Part shown: piece by piece, positions 1 through 8,765 of the stretch | How the letters are laid out: each line of letters begins with the position of its first letter | How positions within the stretch are numbered: the stretch's first letter is position 1 | Assembly (NCBI GenBank): GCA_046160345.1 | Contig: JBJXGO010000023.1 | Location: forward strand, 1 to 64,000 | Reading direction: 5' to 3' | Source: M3007 sp046160345 | GTDB lineage: Bacteria; Bacteroidota; Bacteroidia; Chitinophagales; Saprospiraceae | Length of the DNA stretch: 64,000 nucleotides | Translations under genes and position numbers: made by a program | The notes under the pieces: generated by a model | The model's input: only the letters and a program-made list of their open reading frames with translations | Told to the model about the DNA's origin: nothing | Databases searched by the model: none

Positions 1-1020
1 CCTCGGCAGCAGCCATAAGGCCAACAATCCTGCGATGAAGTTATAAAATATCTGTACAGCAAAAAAGGAAATATTGGCATAAGAAAACCCATCGCTGCCG
101 CCAATGCCATAGAGTGTCAGTCCCGCAATGCACAGCGCATGATAAGTGCCCATGCCGCCCGGCGAAGGAATTACAAATCCCAAAGTGCCGAATACAAATA
201 CCATGAGCGCGGCACTCATTCCCAAATGGTCAGTAGGCGGGAATGCTTTGAGGCTCAACCAGCATTGAAGGTAAAACATCAGCCAAATCCCAACCGAATA
301 GGCAATAAACAAAGCCGGGTTTTTGAGTTTGAAAACGCTTTTCAAGCCATCTAAAAATCCTTTTATAAGTTTTCCGATTTTTTGAAAAAGGGGCATTTGG
401 GCAAGTTTTTCGCGCAAAAGAAAAATCATAAGCAACCCGAACGCGCTCAAGGCCCAAAAGCCCAATATCCACGGATTTTGAAACAATCCCCCACCCGTTT
501 CGCCTTCTTTTCGCTGGGCAAAAAAGGTCCAAAGTGTGTCGCCTTCCAACAAAAAAGCAAGCCCGACCACGCTGCCAAGGCATAAAAAATCCATAAGCCG
601 GTCAATAACCAGAGTACCCATCACTTTTTCCATCGGTATTTTTTCATAGCGAGCAAGTGAGCCTGCTCGAACCACCTCGCCCATTCGAGGCAAAAAGAGG
701 TTGGCAAAATAGCCTAGCAATATGGTAAACAAAGCATTGGCAAATCCGGCTCGATGGCCCATAGGCGCAAGGAGCATTTGCCAACGCAATGCCCTGAAAA
801 TATTGCTCACGGTAAATGCCACTAATACTACTCCTATCCACCACAGGTTCACGGTAGAAAAGTCGTTCCATAATTTGTCGCTAAGGCTGCACTGGTCGCC
901 AGGAATGCCGTCCAAACGGCATTGTTCCTGGAAGGCGGCATTCTGATTGCTGAACACCCAAGCCATAATACTGACACCGAGACCGAGAAAAAGGAGGAAT
1001 TGAAGGATTTTTTTTGCCAT
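1..1020 (-). CDS. Flippase-like integral membrane protein (lysylphosphatidylglycerol synthase TM-region family), partial
   Basis: The frame is open from an ATG at 1020 to the left edge of the window (340 codons, no stop), so the C-terminus is missing. The translation starts MAKKILQFLLFLGLGVSIMA and is dominated by hydrophobic segments; it contains an amphipathic stretch with RMGEVVRAGSLARYEK and, later, the glycine-rich motif FVIPSPGGMGTYH. The combination of N-terminal membrane helices, the GE(V/I)xR motif and the PSPGGxG motif is characteristic of the UPF0104/flippase-like family related to the membrane half of MprF and to AglD2-like proteins. These proteins are thought to move or bind polar lipids in the inner membrane; the substrate cannot be read here. 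Family assignment is fairly sure, function is inference. Confidence 0.8.
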   Translation of the reverse strand, partial: MAKKILQFLLFLGLGVSIMAWVFSNQNAAFQEQCRLDGIPGDQCSLSDKLWNDFSTVNLWWIGVVLVAFTVSNIFRALRWQMLLAPMGHRAGFANALFTILLGYFANLFLPRMGEVVRAGSLARYEKIPMEKVMGTLVIDRLMDFLCLGSVVGLAFLLEGDTLWTFFAQRKEGETGGGLFQNPWILGFWALSAFGLLMIFLLREKLAQMPLFQKIGKLIKGFLDGLKSVFKLKNPALFIAYSVGIWLMFYLQCWLSLKAFPPTDHLGMSAALMVFVFGTLGFVIPSPGGMGTYHALCIAGLTLYGIGGSDGFSYANISFFAVQIFYNFIAGLLALWLLPR

Positions 1021-1310
1021 GAAAAATGGGTGATACGGGCACAAAGGTTGGGAAATCTCTCGAATCGTTTGCCCTCAATTTGTATTTCAATGCTTATGGC
1101 GGGCATGGTCAAGAAAGCGTTGTACCCTCCGGCAATTATCAGGATTGCCAGCACCCAAATTCAGGTTAGCCAGGCTTATTGGGAACAACGCCCCCAGGTT
1201 TTGAAAGCAGATCATCAAACAAAAATCCAAAACGTAAAAAAATGCGTAAGTAAACCTGGCTGGTTTTAGAGCCCAATTATTTATTCATTTTTTAACAAAA
1301 AAAACTATTC
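1021..1310. other. Intergenic region with no convincing gene
   Basis: This stretch separates the leftward membrane-protein gene from the rightward DUF4331 gene, so it should hold two divergent promoters. A short leftward reading frame entering from 1154 overlaps the membrane-protein gene in another frame and has no recognisable domain. The last 50 bases before 1311 are A/T-rich, as is usual upstream of Bacteroidota genes. I could not place a full TTG/TAnnTTTG promoter with confidence. Confidence 0.4.
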
Positions 1311-3044
1311 ATGACCAAATTCACGAAACGAAGCATTTCTTCGGCTTCCATGTTGGCCTTCTTTTGGCTGTGCTGCTCGGCATTGTATGCCTCCAGCCAT
1401 CGGGAAGCGCCCCTTATTGCCAACGACCCATTGGCAGACAACACGGATCTCTACGCTTTTAGAAGCCCAGACGATCCTAACAGCATCACGCTTATTGCGA
1501 ATTACATTCCGGGCGAGTTCGCTTTTGGCGGACCAAACTATTACACGTTTGGGGAAAACATCCGATACGAGATCCACATTGACAACGACGCTGCAAAGCC
1601 GGGCGATGAGATTGTTTATCGCTTCACGTTCACCCGTGTAAATCAAGACCCAAGCACTTTTTTCAACATTCGCCTGGGCCAGGAAAACCTAAAAACGACC
1701 TACACCCTGGAGCGCAGTATTGATGGCGGAGTAACTTTTACGGCCATCGTAACCAATGGAAAAGTGCCGCCGCCCAATATCGGCCCGCGTTCTATTGAAT
1801 CGGGTGTCGGACTGAACACCAGCTACGAAACACTCATCGCATCCTCCATTATGACGGCGACCACAGGCGAGAAGGTTTATTGCGGCCCGGCCGACGATCC
1901 CTTTTTTGTGGACCTGGGCGGTGTGTTCGACCTTGGCGATATGCCACGGCAAGCTGGTCAGCCACGCGACGGTCTAGGCTTTTTCAATGTGCACTCCATC
2001 GCAATTCAGGTTCCGATAGCTACCTTGCGCAAAGCAGGTGCACCGGGTACTCCAAGCAGCATTCTGGATGGAGATTACACCATTGGCGTATGGGCTTCCG
2101 CAAGTCGGCAGGCTACCCGTACTTTACAACCCAACGGGGGCGCGCCCAACGATTCAGGGGCATGGATTCAGGTTTCCAGAATTGGAATGCCGCTGACAAA
2201 TGAGGTGGTTATACCAATTGGCAACAAGGACTACTGGAACCGGCTTACGCCTTATGACGAACTGACGGATGTTGTATTGGACGAATATTTTTACAACCCA
2301 GAGCTGGCCTTGTACATGGATGACTCCCAGTTTGGAGGTGCTGTACCCGCTTTTTCAGCGCTGCGCATTCAACGCAACTCTTTGCAAGGCTTTGATTTTG
2401 GCAATGGCAAGGATGGCTTGTTTGGGCTTAAAGGCTCTCCGGCGGTGGCAGGTACCGCTTTGGATGATGCCATTTTTGGCACACTCTTGTTGCCCGGAGC
2501 AGGAAAACCACGCTCTGTAGACCTTTGGCCAATATTCCACACTGGTGTACCTAATTTCCCTCCCTACCAGCTTGCTACAGGCAAAAACGGCAATCCATTG
2601 GCTGCAGGTAAGCCGTTTATCAACAATTTCTTGCCCAATGGCGGGGATATGCTCCGGCTAAACATGGCAGTGCCTGTAACGCCTCGCAATGATCCGAAAT
2701 TCAGTTCCTTAGGTATCGTTCAGGCAGCAGTGCTTGGCCTTACTGACCCTGCTTACAATCAGAATACAAGCATTCAGTTTATTCCGAACATGGACGGATT
2801 CCCCAATGGGCGCCGCCTGGAGGACGACGTGACCCTGATCGAGTTGCAAGCTGTATCTGGGGTGGCTTTGGCTGCTATCGGACTTTGGTACGACGATTAT
2901 ACTGCTGGCGGCCCCAATCCTGTCACCTCCGATCTGGTGAGCGTATTGTCATACCGAACGGGAGTCAACAACAACGACAAGCATTTCAAAACGAGTTTCC
3001 CATACGTTGCAACTCCCTGGAGGGGCACGGAAGTGGGGCAGTAA
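1311..3044 (+). CDS. DUF4331 family exported protein, copy 1 (no T9SS tail)
   Basis: The 577-residue product begins with a signal peptide (about residues 1-27, ending near ALYASS) followed directly by the DUF4331 signature SSHREAPLIANDPLADNTDLYAF. Conserved later segments include DDAIFGTLLLPGAGKPRSVD and NMDGFPNGRRLEDDV. DUF4331 proteins are exported proteins of unknown biochemical role. The protein is very similar along its length to the next gene, but it stops at TPWRGTEVGQ just where the second copy continues into a linker and T9SS sorting domain. The 89 bases after the stop carry no recognisable remnant of a sorting domain. It is therefore either periplasmic, or a copy that never had or has lost the sorting domain. 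Start chosen at the ATG that gives the signal peptide. Confidence 0.9.
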   Translation: MTKFTKRSISSASMLAFFWLCCSALYASSHREAPLIANDPLADNTDLYAFRSPDDPNSITLIANYIPGEFAFGGPNYYTFGENIRYEIHIDNDAAKPGDEIVYRFTFTRVNQDPSTFFNIRLGQENLKTTYTLERSIDGGVTFTAIVTNGKVPPPNIGPRSIESGVGLNTSYETLIASSIMTATTGEKVYCGPADDPFFVDLGGVFDLGDMPRQAGQPRDGLGFFNVHSIAIQVPIATLRKAGAPGTPSSILDGDYTIGVWASASRQATRTLQPNGGAPNDSGAWIQVSRIGMPLTNEVVIPIGNKDYWNRLTPYDELTDVVLDEYFYNPELALYMDDSQFGGAVPAFSALRIQRNSLQGFDFGNGKDGLFGLKGSPAVAGTALDDAIFGTLLLPGAGKPRSVDLWPIFHTGVPNFPPYQLATGKNGNPLAAGKPFINNFLPNGGDMLRLNMAVPVTPRNDPKFSSLGIVQAAVLGLTDPAYNQNTSIQFIPNMDGFPNGRRLEDDVTLIELQAVSGVALAAIGLWYDDYTAGGPNPVTSDLVSVLSYRTGVNNNDKHFKTSFPYVATPWRGTEVGQ

Positions 3045-3133
3045 AATTGTTTGCGGATCTGGTTGTGCTTCAATCGCATACACATATCCCCAAATCCGCC
3101 AATCACCAAAATTCATTAAAAAAAATTTCAACG

Positions 3134-5176
3134 ATGAATCGTTCAATCAATAAATTACTGATGGCTGCTTCCTTTTGGATGCTGGTCATCACCACAGCTA
3201 TGGCTTCCAGCCACCGCGAGGCTCCACTGATCGCAGATGACCCTCTTGCCGATAATGTTGATCTCTATGCTTTCCGCAGTCCGGACAATCCGAACAATAT
3301 CACCATTATTGCAACGTACATTCCACTTCAGCTTCCGCAGGGAGGGCCTAACTACAATTTTTTTGGGGAAAATATCCGCTACGAAATCCATGTGGACAAT
3401 GACGCTTCTATTCCAGGCGACGAAATCACGTACCGATTCACTTTCACGTATATAAATGAAGACCCCACAACTTTTTTCAACATCCGTTTGGGCAAACAAA
3501 ACCTGAAAACTGTTTACAAGCTCGAACGCAGCATAGATGGCGGCCTAACTTTTCAAACTATAGTGCACGCAGGCGTAGTGCCGCCGCCAAATATCGGCCC
3601 TCGCTCTATCGAAGGCCCGGTTGGCATGAATTCCAGCTATGCCGATTTGATGGCAAATGCAATAACCACCGCCACCAGCGGTGAAAAGGTTTTTTGCGGC
3701 ACTTCTGACGATCCATTCTTTGTGGATCTGGGTGGCATATTTGACCTGGGCGATGCTCCGCGCCAAAACGGTACGCCGACCGACGGACTTGCCTGTTTGA
3801 ATGTGAGCACCATTGCACTTCAGGTAAACATTCAGACCTTGCTGAAAGCCGGGGTATCCCCAGTACCGACCTCTATTTTGCAGGGTGATTTTGTGATCGG
3901 GGTATGGGCTTCGGCTAGTCGCCCGCAGATTCGGACGCTTTCAGCTACCGGCAACCCGACTTACAGCGGTGCATGGACCCAAGTGTCGCGCCTGGGTATG
4001 CCATTGACCAACGAAGCCGTCATTCCAATCGGTCAGAAGGACTACTGGAATTCACTGACACCGTACCAGGAAATTACAGAAACCACGCTGGACGAATTCT
4101 TCTACAACCCGGAGTTAGCGCTCTATATGGACGACGCTCTGTTTGGCGGTGCCGTTCCTGCCTTTGCGCCTTTGCGCATTCAACGCAATTCCTTGCAGGG
4201 TTTTGACTTCGGTAATGGGAAGGACGGGTTGTTTCCGCTTAAAGGCAACCCCGCTTTAGCAGGCACAGCCCTGGACGATGCAGTATTTGGCACTCTTTTG
4301 TTGCCTGCGGCAGGCAAACCGCGTTCGGTGGACCTTTGGCCAATATTCCATACAGGTGTTCCCAATCTGCCTCCTTATCAACTTGCCACAGGCAAGGGTG
4401 GCAACCCGCTCGCAGCAGGAAAGCCATTCATAAACAACTTTTTGCCGAACGGAGGCGATATGTTGCGCCTCAACATGGCCGTGCCTCCCACCCCGCGCAA
4501 TGACCCTAAATTCAGTTCATTGGGCTTGGTGCAAGCCGCTGTTTTGGGCCTTACAGACCCAGTGTATGCTGCCAATACAAATATTCAATTCATCCCCAAC
4601 ATGGACGGATTCCCCAATGGCCGGCGTTTGGAAGATGATGTGACGAGAATCGAACTACAAGCGGTTTCGGGAGTAGTGTTGGCTGCTATCGGACTTTGGT
4701 ACGATGACTATACTGCAGGCGGCCCCAATCCGGTTACAAATGACCTGTTGGGCGTACTGACATACAGCACTGGAGTGGAATCAAATGACAGGGCTTTCAG
4801 CCCAACGTTTCCATACGTGGCCGAGCCAAATCGGGGCACCAGTGCCTGTGGCGGACCGGTGTTTGTAAGTACCAATGACAATTTCCATGGGATATTAGGG
4901 TTTAATTCCAAACCGGTCTTGATGAAAAATTATCCGAACCCATTCCTGGATCAGACTACTTTTCAGTTCAAAACAAACCAGGCGACCAAAGCAACCTTGC
5001 GGATCTATGATGCCCAGGGAAGTTATGTCGCTACGGCTTATTCAGGAGAACTGACCGTAGGAGATTTCACGCATACCTGGAACACGACAAACTTGCCGAC
5101 CGGTGTATATTTCGCGAATTTGTATGATGCCAGGGGCAACCTATTGCAATCAGGAAAATTGATAAAATCAGAGTAG
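3134..5176 (+). CDS. DUF4331 family protein, copy 2, with T9SS type-A sorting domain
   Basis: A tandem paralogue of the preceding gene, 89 bp downstream. The 680-residue product starts at ATG 3134 (MNRSINKLLMAASFWMLVI), which places a normal signal peptide at the N-terminus; the frame is open further upstream but that part overlaps copy 1. The DUF4331 core (SSHREAPLIADDPLADNVDLYAF onward) fills about residues 25-575. It is followed by a linker and a C-terminal domain starting KNYPNPFLDQTTFQF and ending LPTGVYFANLYDARGNLLQSGKLIKSE, a textbook T9SS type-A sorting domain (NPF motif, GVY motif, basic end). The protein should be carried across the outer membrane by T9SS and released or anchored at the surface. 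The biochemical role of DUF4331 is unknown. Confidence 0.92.
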   Translation: MNRSINKLLMAASFWMLVITTAMASSHREAPLIADDPLADNVDLYAFRSPDNPNNITIIATYIPLQLPQGGPNYNFFGENIRYEIHVDNDASIPGDEITYRFTFTYINEDPTTFFNIRLGKQNLKTVYKLERSIDGGLTFQTIVHAGVVPPPNIGPRSIEGPVGMNSSYADLMANAITTATSGEKVFCGTSDDPFFVDLGGIFDLGDAPRQNGTPTDGLACLNVSTIALQVNIQTLLKAGVSPVPTSILQGDFVIGVWASASRPQIRTLSATGNPTYSGAWTQVSRLGMPLTNEAVIPIGQKDYWNSLTPYQEITETTLDEFFYNPELALYMDDALFGGAVPAFAPLRIQRNSLQGFDFGNGKDGLFPLKGNPALAGTALDDAVFGTLLLPAAGKPRSVDLWPIFHTGVPNLPPYQLATGKGGNPLAAGKPFINNFLPNGGDMLRLNMAVPPTPRNDPKFSSLGLVQAAVLGLTDPVYAANTNIQFIPNMDGFPNGRRLEDDVTRIELQAVSGVVLAAIGLWYDDYTAGGPNPVTNDLLGVLTYSTGVESNDRAFSPTFPYVAEPNRGTSACGGPVFVSTNDNFHGILGFNSKPVLMKNYPNPFLDQTTFQFKTNQATKATLRIYDAQGSYVATAYSGELTVGDFTHTWNTTNLPTGVYFANLYDARGNLLQSGKLIKSE

Positions 5177-5184
5177 AGGGATTT

Positions 5185-5218
5185 CAAATACACAAACAGT
5201 TGAACATTTGTGTATTTG
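5185..5218. repeat. Perfect 12-bp inverted repeat (hairpin)
   Basis: CAAATACACAAA at 5185-5196 is exactly complementary to TTTGTGTATTTG at 5207-5218, with a 10-base loop. It begins 8 bases after the stop of the DUF4331 gene and lies upstream of a second, GC-richer hairpin. It is probably part of the transcript end between the two convergent genes. Confidence 0.6.
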
Positions 5219-5243
5219 GAGCAAATTCACCTGTGCATTCCAA

Positions 5244-5290
5244 GAACAGGCTGTCGGGATTTCCCGTGCAGCCTGTTCGATTTTTCTTTA
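5244..5290 (+). terminator. Probable intrinsic terminator of the DUF4331 pair
   Basis: GAACAGGCTG (5244-5253) pairs with CAGCCTGTTC (5269-5278), and inside it CGGGA (5255-5259) pairs with TCCCG (5262-5266). The stem is followed by a T-rich run (GATTTTTCTTTAC) on the + strand. The T-run reaches the stop codon of the convergent aminopeptidase gene at 5288. Confidence 0.7.
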
Positions 5291-6313
5291 CATTTTTCCG
5301 CCGTCCACATCTTTTAAAAACGAAACCAATCCGGGAAAATAATGCTCCTGATCGTCCCACATACACATGTGACTGCCGTTGGGACAAAGCAGGAAACGGC
5401 CTTTTTGTACTTTTTCAGATACCATTTTCATGTGTGCAGGGTCCATGGTATCGTGGGTGGCGCCAATTACAAGTGTAGGCACCTTAATATTGGGCAATTG
5501 GGCCGTCACGTCCCATTTCGCCAATTTTCCTGAAATGCCAAACTCACTGGGGCCTTGCATGGTGACATAGATAACCGGATTCAGTTTTGCAAAAGCACGG
5601 TTGATAGGGTCAGGCCAAGACTCCATTGGTAAAAGGCAAATGTGTTTGTTGTAAAAATGGGGCATGAGCAATTCCATATAACGGGGGTTCTGAAAATCAT
5701 TCTTGGCTTCCAACCCTCTTATTTCAGCCAAGACAGTGGAATCCATTTGTTTAGCCAGCACTTCATCTGCATATTTTCCATATTCGGGGCAACTGATCAT
5801 CATGTTGGAAATGATGAGGCCCTTCAAATTGTCTTGATACTTGAGGGCATATTCTGAAGCCAGAATACCGCCCCAAGAGTGTCCGAGCAAATAAAAGTTG
5901 TCTTTGTTAAGCCCTAATGCCTTCCGAACCTGCTCAACTTCTTCCACAAAACGGGGCAAATTCCATAGGCTCGTATCCGTAGGCTGGTCAGAATAAGCCG
6001 ATCCCAATTGGTCGTAGTAGTAAAACTCAATGCCTTCCTGTGGTAAAAAACTCTCCATACATTCCCAGTATTCGTGGGTGCAAGCGGGGCCGCCGTGCAG
6101 AAGCAGCACCTTGATTTTAGGGTTGTTGCCGATGCGTTTGGTCCAGACTTTGTACTTGCCTCCGTCTAGCGATATAAGCCGGATACCGCCTGTTTTTATA
6201 CCCGTTTCTTCGTTTTTAAGGTAATCGCAGGCTGAAACTGTGGGACTGGGCTTTTGGCAGGATACTATGATACCGAAAAGCGCGAGGAGCAAAATGTTTT
6301 TGAAATTTCTCAT
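5288..6313 (-). CDS. Proline-iminopeptidase-like alpha/beta hydrolase, lipoprotein
   Basis: The 341-residue product has a lipoprotein signal peptide ending IIVSC (Cys19), so it should be anchored in the envelope. The alpha/beta-hydrolase fold is shown by the oxyanion motif LLHGGPA (about 71-77), the nucleophile elbow GHSWGG (Ser146), a late acidic residue in GATHDTMDP and a catalytic His in NGSHMCMWDD. The HGGPG-like motif and the motif DQLGSAYSDQ (DQxGxGxS) are typical of the proline-specific aminopeptidase family (S33), which removes N-terminal proline from peptides. Length fits that family. Substrate is inferred from family only; other amino-acid amidases share these motifs. It is convergent with the DUF4331 genes and followed, with a 110-bp gap on its 5' side, by the flavin reductase gene. 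Confidence 0.85.
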   Translation of the reverse strand: MRNFKNILLLALFGIIVSCQKPSPTVSACDYLKNEETGIKTGGIRLISLDGGKYKVWTKRIGNNPKIKVLLLHGGPACTHEYWECMESFLPQEGIEFYYYDQLGSAYSDQPTDTSLWNLPRFVEEVEQVRKALGLNKDNFYLLGHSWGGILASEYALKYQDNLKGLIISNMMISCPEYGKYADEVLAKQMDSTVLAEIRGLEAKNDFQNPRYMELLMPHFYNKHICLLPMESWPDPINRAFAKLNPVIYVTMQGPSEFGISGKLAKWDVTAQLPNIKVPTLVIGATHDTMDPAHMKMVSEKVQKGRFLLCPNGSHMCMWDDQEHYFPGLVSFLKDVDGGKM

Positions 6314-6423
6314 AAGGATAAGATTTTGAACGTTGAAAAAGTTGGTTAGAAAACATTGACAAAGATGATAGAGGCCTTTGTCTATCTACAAGTCCATACG
6401 TTGTTCAAAAACTGTTCAAATCT

Positions 6424-7305
6424 CTACACGCTTAACACAGCCAATGCCGCCCCGCGCAGCACGTCATTTTTATCCAGAAATTCCTTTGCATAAGCATGCA
6501 GTTCCGACTTAGAAGCAGCACCTGAAAGAACTTTTTGCACATGCGGATCATTGCCCACTAGCGTCATTGCTTCCTCTTTAGAGGGCAGGGCGGGCAAGCT
6601 TGCAAGATGAGCCAAATTATTGCCTGTCAACACTTTACTATGACGTATGGCAGGGGGTAGCCCGTCAAAACCGATACCGATGCGGGTCACTTCTTGTACA
6701 ATTTCTTCCACGGCAGCCCCACTAGCTCGGGCGTAATAAAATCGGCCCATACGGCCCATCAAGTCAATCTTATGCGGATCGATGCGTCCTGTTTCAGTCA
6801 ATATTTCTTCCGCGATATGCATCAGGACGATCTTGCAAAAAATAAGGTTTCCTGCGCCGCCATCATCTCCCAGCGGCAAAATTCTGTCCACCACACATTC
6901 CATTTGAACGGGACTTTCGGCCACTCTGTAGGGCTTGATCCGCTCGCTTGGAAGGGGCGTAAACCCTGCTTTTACAAACTCGTCTATCTCCGGGCCATAC
7001 TCAATACTGGTCAGGGCCATTTGACGGGAAATGCTGTGAGACACAACGTTTATGACCACTTCTCCGGTGTCTTCCACGTTTTTCAAAGTGTCTTTGGTGG
7101 TATTGTTGGCCACGCGGCGGTTGGAGGAGAAGATCAGAATGGGCGGATTGCTGCTGAAGGCGTTGAAGAAACTATAAGGAGCAAGGTTTGGAATCCCGTC
7201 TTTGCTGATGGTACTGGCAAATGCGATAGGCCGTGGCGCTACTGCGGCCAACATATATTGGTGCAAATCTTTGGTGGCAATTTGCGTCGGGTCAATGCTG
7301 AGCAT
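6424..7305 (-). CDS. Flavin reductase family protein (FMN-binding split barrel)
   Basis: The 293-residue product starts MLSIDPTQIATKDLHQYM and contains the flavin-reductase-like split-barrel core in the first 200 residues: AAVAPRPIAFASTISKDGIPNLAPYSFFNAFSSNPPILIFS is the usual FMN-contacting segment (the PRPIA and N(L/V)APYSFFN motifs). The C-terminal 90 residues are an additional alpha-helical region, as in the cytoplasmic DIM6/NTAB-type members. These proteins bind FMN and reduce flavin or act as oxidoreductases; the physiological substrate is unknown. A 28-bp inverted repeat separates it from the upstream ATP-grasp gene on the same strand. Confidence 0.88.
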   Translation of the reverse strand: MLSIDPTQIATKDLHQYMLAAVAPRPIAFASTISKDGIPNLAPYSFFNAFSSNPPILIFSSNRRVANNTTKDTLKNVEDTGEVVINVVSHSISRQMALTSIEYGPEIDEFVKAGFTPLPSERIKPYRVAESPVQMECVVDRILPLGDDGGAGNLIFCKIVLMHIAEEILTETGRIDPHKIDLMGRMGRFYYARASGAAVEEIVQEVTRIGIGFDGLPPAIRHSKVLTGNNLAHLASLPALPSKEEAMTLVGNDPHVQKVLSGAASKSELHAYAKEFLDKNDVLRGAALAVLSV

Positions 7306-7329
7306 GCTTGAGGGTGGTTACTGGTTATT

Positions 7330-7400
7330 GGTTACTGGTTATTGGTTGATTGGTTATTGGTGGCAGGAACCGATAACCAATCAACCAATAACCAATAACC
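7330..7400. repeat. 28-bp inverted repeat built from heptamer GGTTATT units
   Basis: The arm 7330-7357 pairs with 7373-7400 with one mismatch over 28 bases and a 15-base loop. Each arm consists of imperfect tandem heptamers (GGTTACT / GGTTATT). The right arm ends 2 bases from the stop codon (7403-7405) of the leftward ATP-grasp gene, so in RNA it forms a long hairpin immediately after that gene. There is no strong T-run, so it may act as an mRNA 3'-end stabiliser rather than a classic terminator. Confidence 0.75.
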
Positions 7401-7402
7401 AT

Positions 7403-8617
7403 TCACAAATTCGGCTTCTTAGGCGCTGGTGCGCTCGCATGGTAATCGCGTTGCACCCTATGGGCGTAATCGTCCAGGAGCTCAATAACCCGTTCCCGTT
7501 TTTTGGAGCGGACAATAATTCCAACATGGTAATCATGGCCTTCCATACGCCAAACAACTTCGGGGTCGTTGAATTGGCTGGTATCCGGCCATTCTTGTCG
7601 TGCAAGTGAGACAATAATGCCGGAATGATCATTGTTGACTGTGGGCAGTTTGTATTTTTCATTATTGGCCACAGCCGCTTCAAGGCGTGCCCATTCGTAC
7701 CATAAATTGATACCTGAAGAATATTCCACCATCTCTGCCAGGTGTGCGCCCCCAACGCGGCAAGATGTTTCGAGAAAATAAAACTCGCCAGTTTCCCGGT
7801 TTTTGATGAATTCGGTGTGGCTTGCACTGTATTGCATCCCGAAAGCCGTCATTACATCTGCCGTTAGTTTTAGCAGTTTTTTGTCGTCTGAAGAGCCAAA
7901 GGGTACCGTTGCACTGCGGAAAATGCCCCCACCGTGAGCAACCTCAAATGGCGTGGAAAGATATTGAGACGCTCTGGCAAAAATGAGCTTGCCGCCATCA
8001 GAAAGTGCGTCCACATGATACACATCGCCAGGCTTAAACTGCTCCACCAGGTAGTGGTGCCGGTCGCTGCCGAGCGTTTCGAGGTGTGCCCATAATTCCT
8101 CGGAAGATTGGATTTTTTTCATGCCAGTCGCAGAAGCCTGCCCGCGTGGTTTTACAATCCAGGGGGCCGCCACGGTTTCAGTAAAGCGGGTAATATCCGG
8201 GTCATGAAAAAGATCGGAGAATGCAGGAACAGGTATGCCTGCATCGCGGGCTTCGATGCGCATGGCGAGCTTGTCGCGAAAATGGCGGGCCGTTGTCTGG
8301 CCCATGCCAGGTATGCGAAAATGCTCTCGGAGATAAGCGCCCTTTTCCACATCAAAATCGTCGAGCGCTACAATGCGGTCTATCTTTTTGCTGCGCATAA
8401 GCCAAGCCAGGCCAGCAGCGGTATCTTCCATATTCCAGTCATTTTCAGCATTTTCCTGAACATAGAAAATATCGTCAAGGGCTTCACGCGCCCATGCCTG
8501 ATGCTCGTGTTTTTTGGACGTTACGAGATATACCGTGGCGCCAGTGGATTTCATGCCGCGCAGAAAATCATTGCCCTTGAAATAACTGGCAATGCAGAGA
8601 AAGGAGGGTTTTTTCAT
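7403..8617 (-). CDS. ATP-grasp domain carboxylate-amine ligase-like enzyme
   Basis: The 404-residue product from ATG 8617 (MKKPSFLCIASYFKGNDFLRGMK) has a Rossmann-like N-terminal domain and an ATP-grasp domain: IPVPAF (about 158), PWIVKPRGQASATGMKKI (the nucleotide-binding Lys-containing strand), YLVEQFKPGDVYHVDALSDGG and the metal-binding strand EFYFLETSCRVGGAHLAEM (ExxxR/N). Such enzymes join a carboxylate to an amine using ATP; which substrate is not visible. The frame is open to 8785, but that longer form would overlap the divergent TetR gene and its promoter, so the start at 8617 is preferred. It is divergent from the TetR gene and may be controlled by it. Confidence 0.85.
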   Translation of the reverse strand: MKKPSFLCIASYFKGNDFLRGMKSTGATVYLVTSKKHEHQAWAREALDDIFYVQENAENDWNMEDTAAGLAWLMRSKKIDRIVALDDFDVEKGAYLREHFRIPGMGQTTARHFRDKLAMRIEARDAGIPVPAFSDLFHDPDITRFTETVAAPWIVKPRGQASATGMKKIQSSEELWAHLETLGSDRHHYLVEQFKPGDVYHVDALSDGGKLIFARASQYLSTPFEVAHGGGIFRSATVPFGSSDDKKLLKLTADVMTAFGMQYSASHTEFIKNRETGEFYFLETSCRVGGAHLAEMVEYSSGINLWYEWARLEAAVANNEKYKLPTVNNDHSGIIVSLARQEWPDTSQFNDPEVVWRMEGHDYHVGIIVRSKKRERVIELLDDYAHRVQRDYHASAPAPKKPNL

Positions 8618-8713
8618 GTTGTTGGACTTTTGGTTCCTGACCATGTGAACCGTTGGACAAATGACTGAAAAAGTTTTCATTCCAGTGGTGCGAAATTTAT
8701 TTCGCCTAAAATC

Positions 8714-8743
8714 TTGTAGATCGATCAAAGTAAAATACTTTTG
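8714..8743 (+). promoter_or_regulatory. Putative promoter of the TetR gene
   Basis: TTG at 8714-8716 is followed after exactly 19 bases by TACTTTTG at 8736-8743, which matches the Bacteroidota -7 consensus TAnnTTTG at every defined position. The predicted transcription start near 8750 falls inside the palindrome at 8743-8758 and 16 bases before the ATG at 8766. Confidence 0.6.
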
Positions 8744-8758
8744 TGAGTGACTACTCAC
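8743..8758. promoter_or_regulatory. Palindromic operator, probably for the adjacent TetR protein
   Basis: GTGAGT-GACT-ACTCAC is a perfect 6+6 palindrome with a 4-base centre. It overlaps the last base of the -7 box and the predicted start site of the TetR gene. TetR/AcrR proteins commonly bind GAGTGA/TCACTC-type palindromes at this location, so negative autoregulation is the simplest reading. The divergent ATP-grasp gene begins 126 bp away and could be co-regulated. Confidence 0.65.
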
Positions 8759-8765
8759 TTTTAAT

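Noticed and set aside
849..1154. Leftward 101-codon frame starting upstream of the flippase-like gene
   Set aside because: About half overlaps the membrane-protein gene in another frame, which has many clear membrane helices and family motifs. No family recognised.
2885..3133. N-terminal extension of DUF4331 copy 2 reaching into copy 1
   Set aside because: The extra 83 codons overlap the end of copy 1 in another frame; a normal signal peptide starts at ATG 3134.
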